Assembly: GCF_034092465.1 (NCBI RefSeq)
Contig: NZ_CP139303.1
Location: 186,001-250,000 of the forward strand
From: Prochlorococcus sp. MIT 1223
GTDB taxonomy: Bacteria > Cyanobacteriota > Cyanobacteriia > PCC-6307 > Cyanobiaceae
Length of the DNA: 64,000 bases
Reading direction: 5' to 3'
Positions 63,927-64,000 of this stretch are shown piece after piece. Under the pieces are notes generated by a model. It saw only the letters and a program-made list of their open reading frames with translations, searched no databases and was not told the DNA's origin. The stretch's first letter is position 1; the number at the start of each line of letters is the position of its first letter. Position numbers and translations under genes: made by a program.

Positions 63927-64000
63927 TTATATTAAATTTGATGAAAAGAAATTGTTAAGTTTAAGGCTAAACCTATAAAAAATATTGTAAAAATAACTAA

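Overview
The window is a stretch of chromosome from a marine picocyanobacterium, almost certainly a Prochlorococcus, probably a low-light type. The evidence is the AT-rich, tightly packed sequence; a Pcb (prochlorophyte chlorophyll a/b-binding) antenna gene; the Calvin-cycle genes prk, glpX, rpe and class I aldolase; chlP and hemA for pigment synthesis; ferredoxin-dependent sulfite reductase; and many conserved cyanobacterial proteins of unknown function. The strain cannot be fixed from sequence alone. All recognised genes look intact.

Layout. 1-5,032 (+): end of tsf, a conserved unknown gene, recG and a VanX-like dipeptidase. 4,990-13,603: sir, glyS, chlP, a VanY-like carboxypeptidase, typA and a DUF309 gene. 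13,642-16,533 (+): lptB, an LptF/G-type permease and ccsA. 16,552-23,543: a central-carbon block of rpe, glpX, hemA, glgC, gnd and pgl, which links the Calvin cycle, glycogen synthesis and the oxidative pentose phosphate pathway. 23,553-30,142: a CIA30-like protein, ilvD, a divergent UPRTase-like protein, a secreted pentapeptide-repeat protein, a CobW GTPase, a tiny zinc-finger gene, purS and purQ. 30,209-45,341: a long, mostly minus-strand run with aldolase, a Gfo/Idh oxidoreductase, accD, prk, leuB, lpxD, proB, a YqeG phosphatase, DUF3727, ruvX, several cyanobacterial unknowns and hisA. 45,441-50,546: a CSP41-like protein, pgsA, a PCC-glutaredoxin fusion, acetyltransferase, SDR and nth.

50,721-54,692 looks like an iron and light module: a FutC-type ABC ATPase, ferritin, a small unknown protein, a cysteine-rich Crp-family regulator and a Pcb antenna gene. 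A perfect 9-1-9 palindrome resembling a Fur box lies before ferritin, and a second, weaker Fur-like site lies before the regulator.

54,950-62,899 looks accessory. It holds a peroxiredoxin-like protein without the expected cysteine, a zinc-ribbon membrane peptide, an orphan ABC ATPase, a Rieske oxygenase of the PaO/CAO type, an unusually long AT-rich gap with one small cysteine-containing gene, and then a compact five-gene operon: MaoC hot-dog protein, AAC(3)-family acyltransferase, stand-alone amino-acid adenylation enzyme, acyl carrier protein and methyltransferase. Initiator tRNA-fMet and a strong hairpin terminator follow it. This operon is the best candidate for an undescribed system. Its parts would suffice to activate an amino acid, carry it on a carrier protein and pass it to an amine, perhaps on a surface sugar or small metabolite; the substrate and acceptor are not visible here. 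The window ends with an asparaginase-II-family gene.
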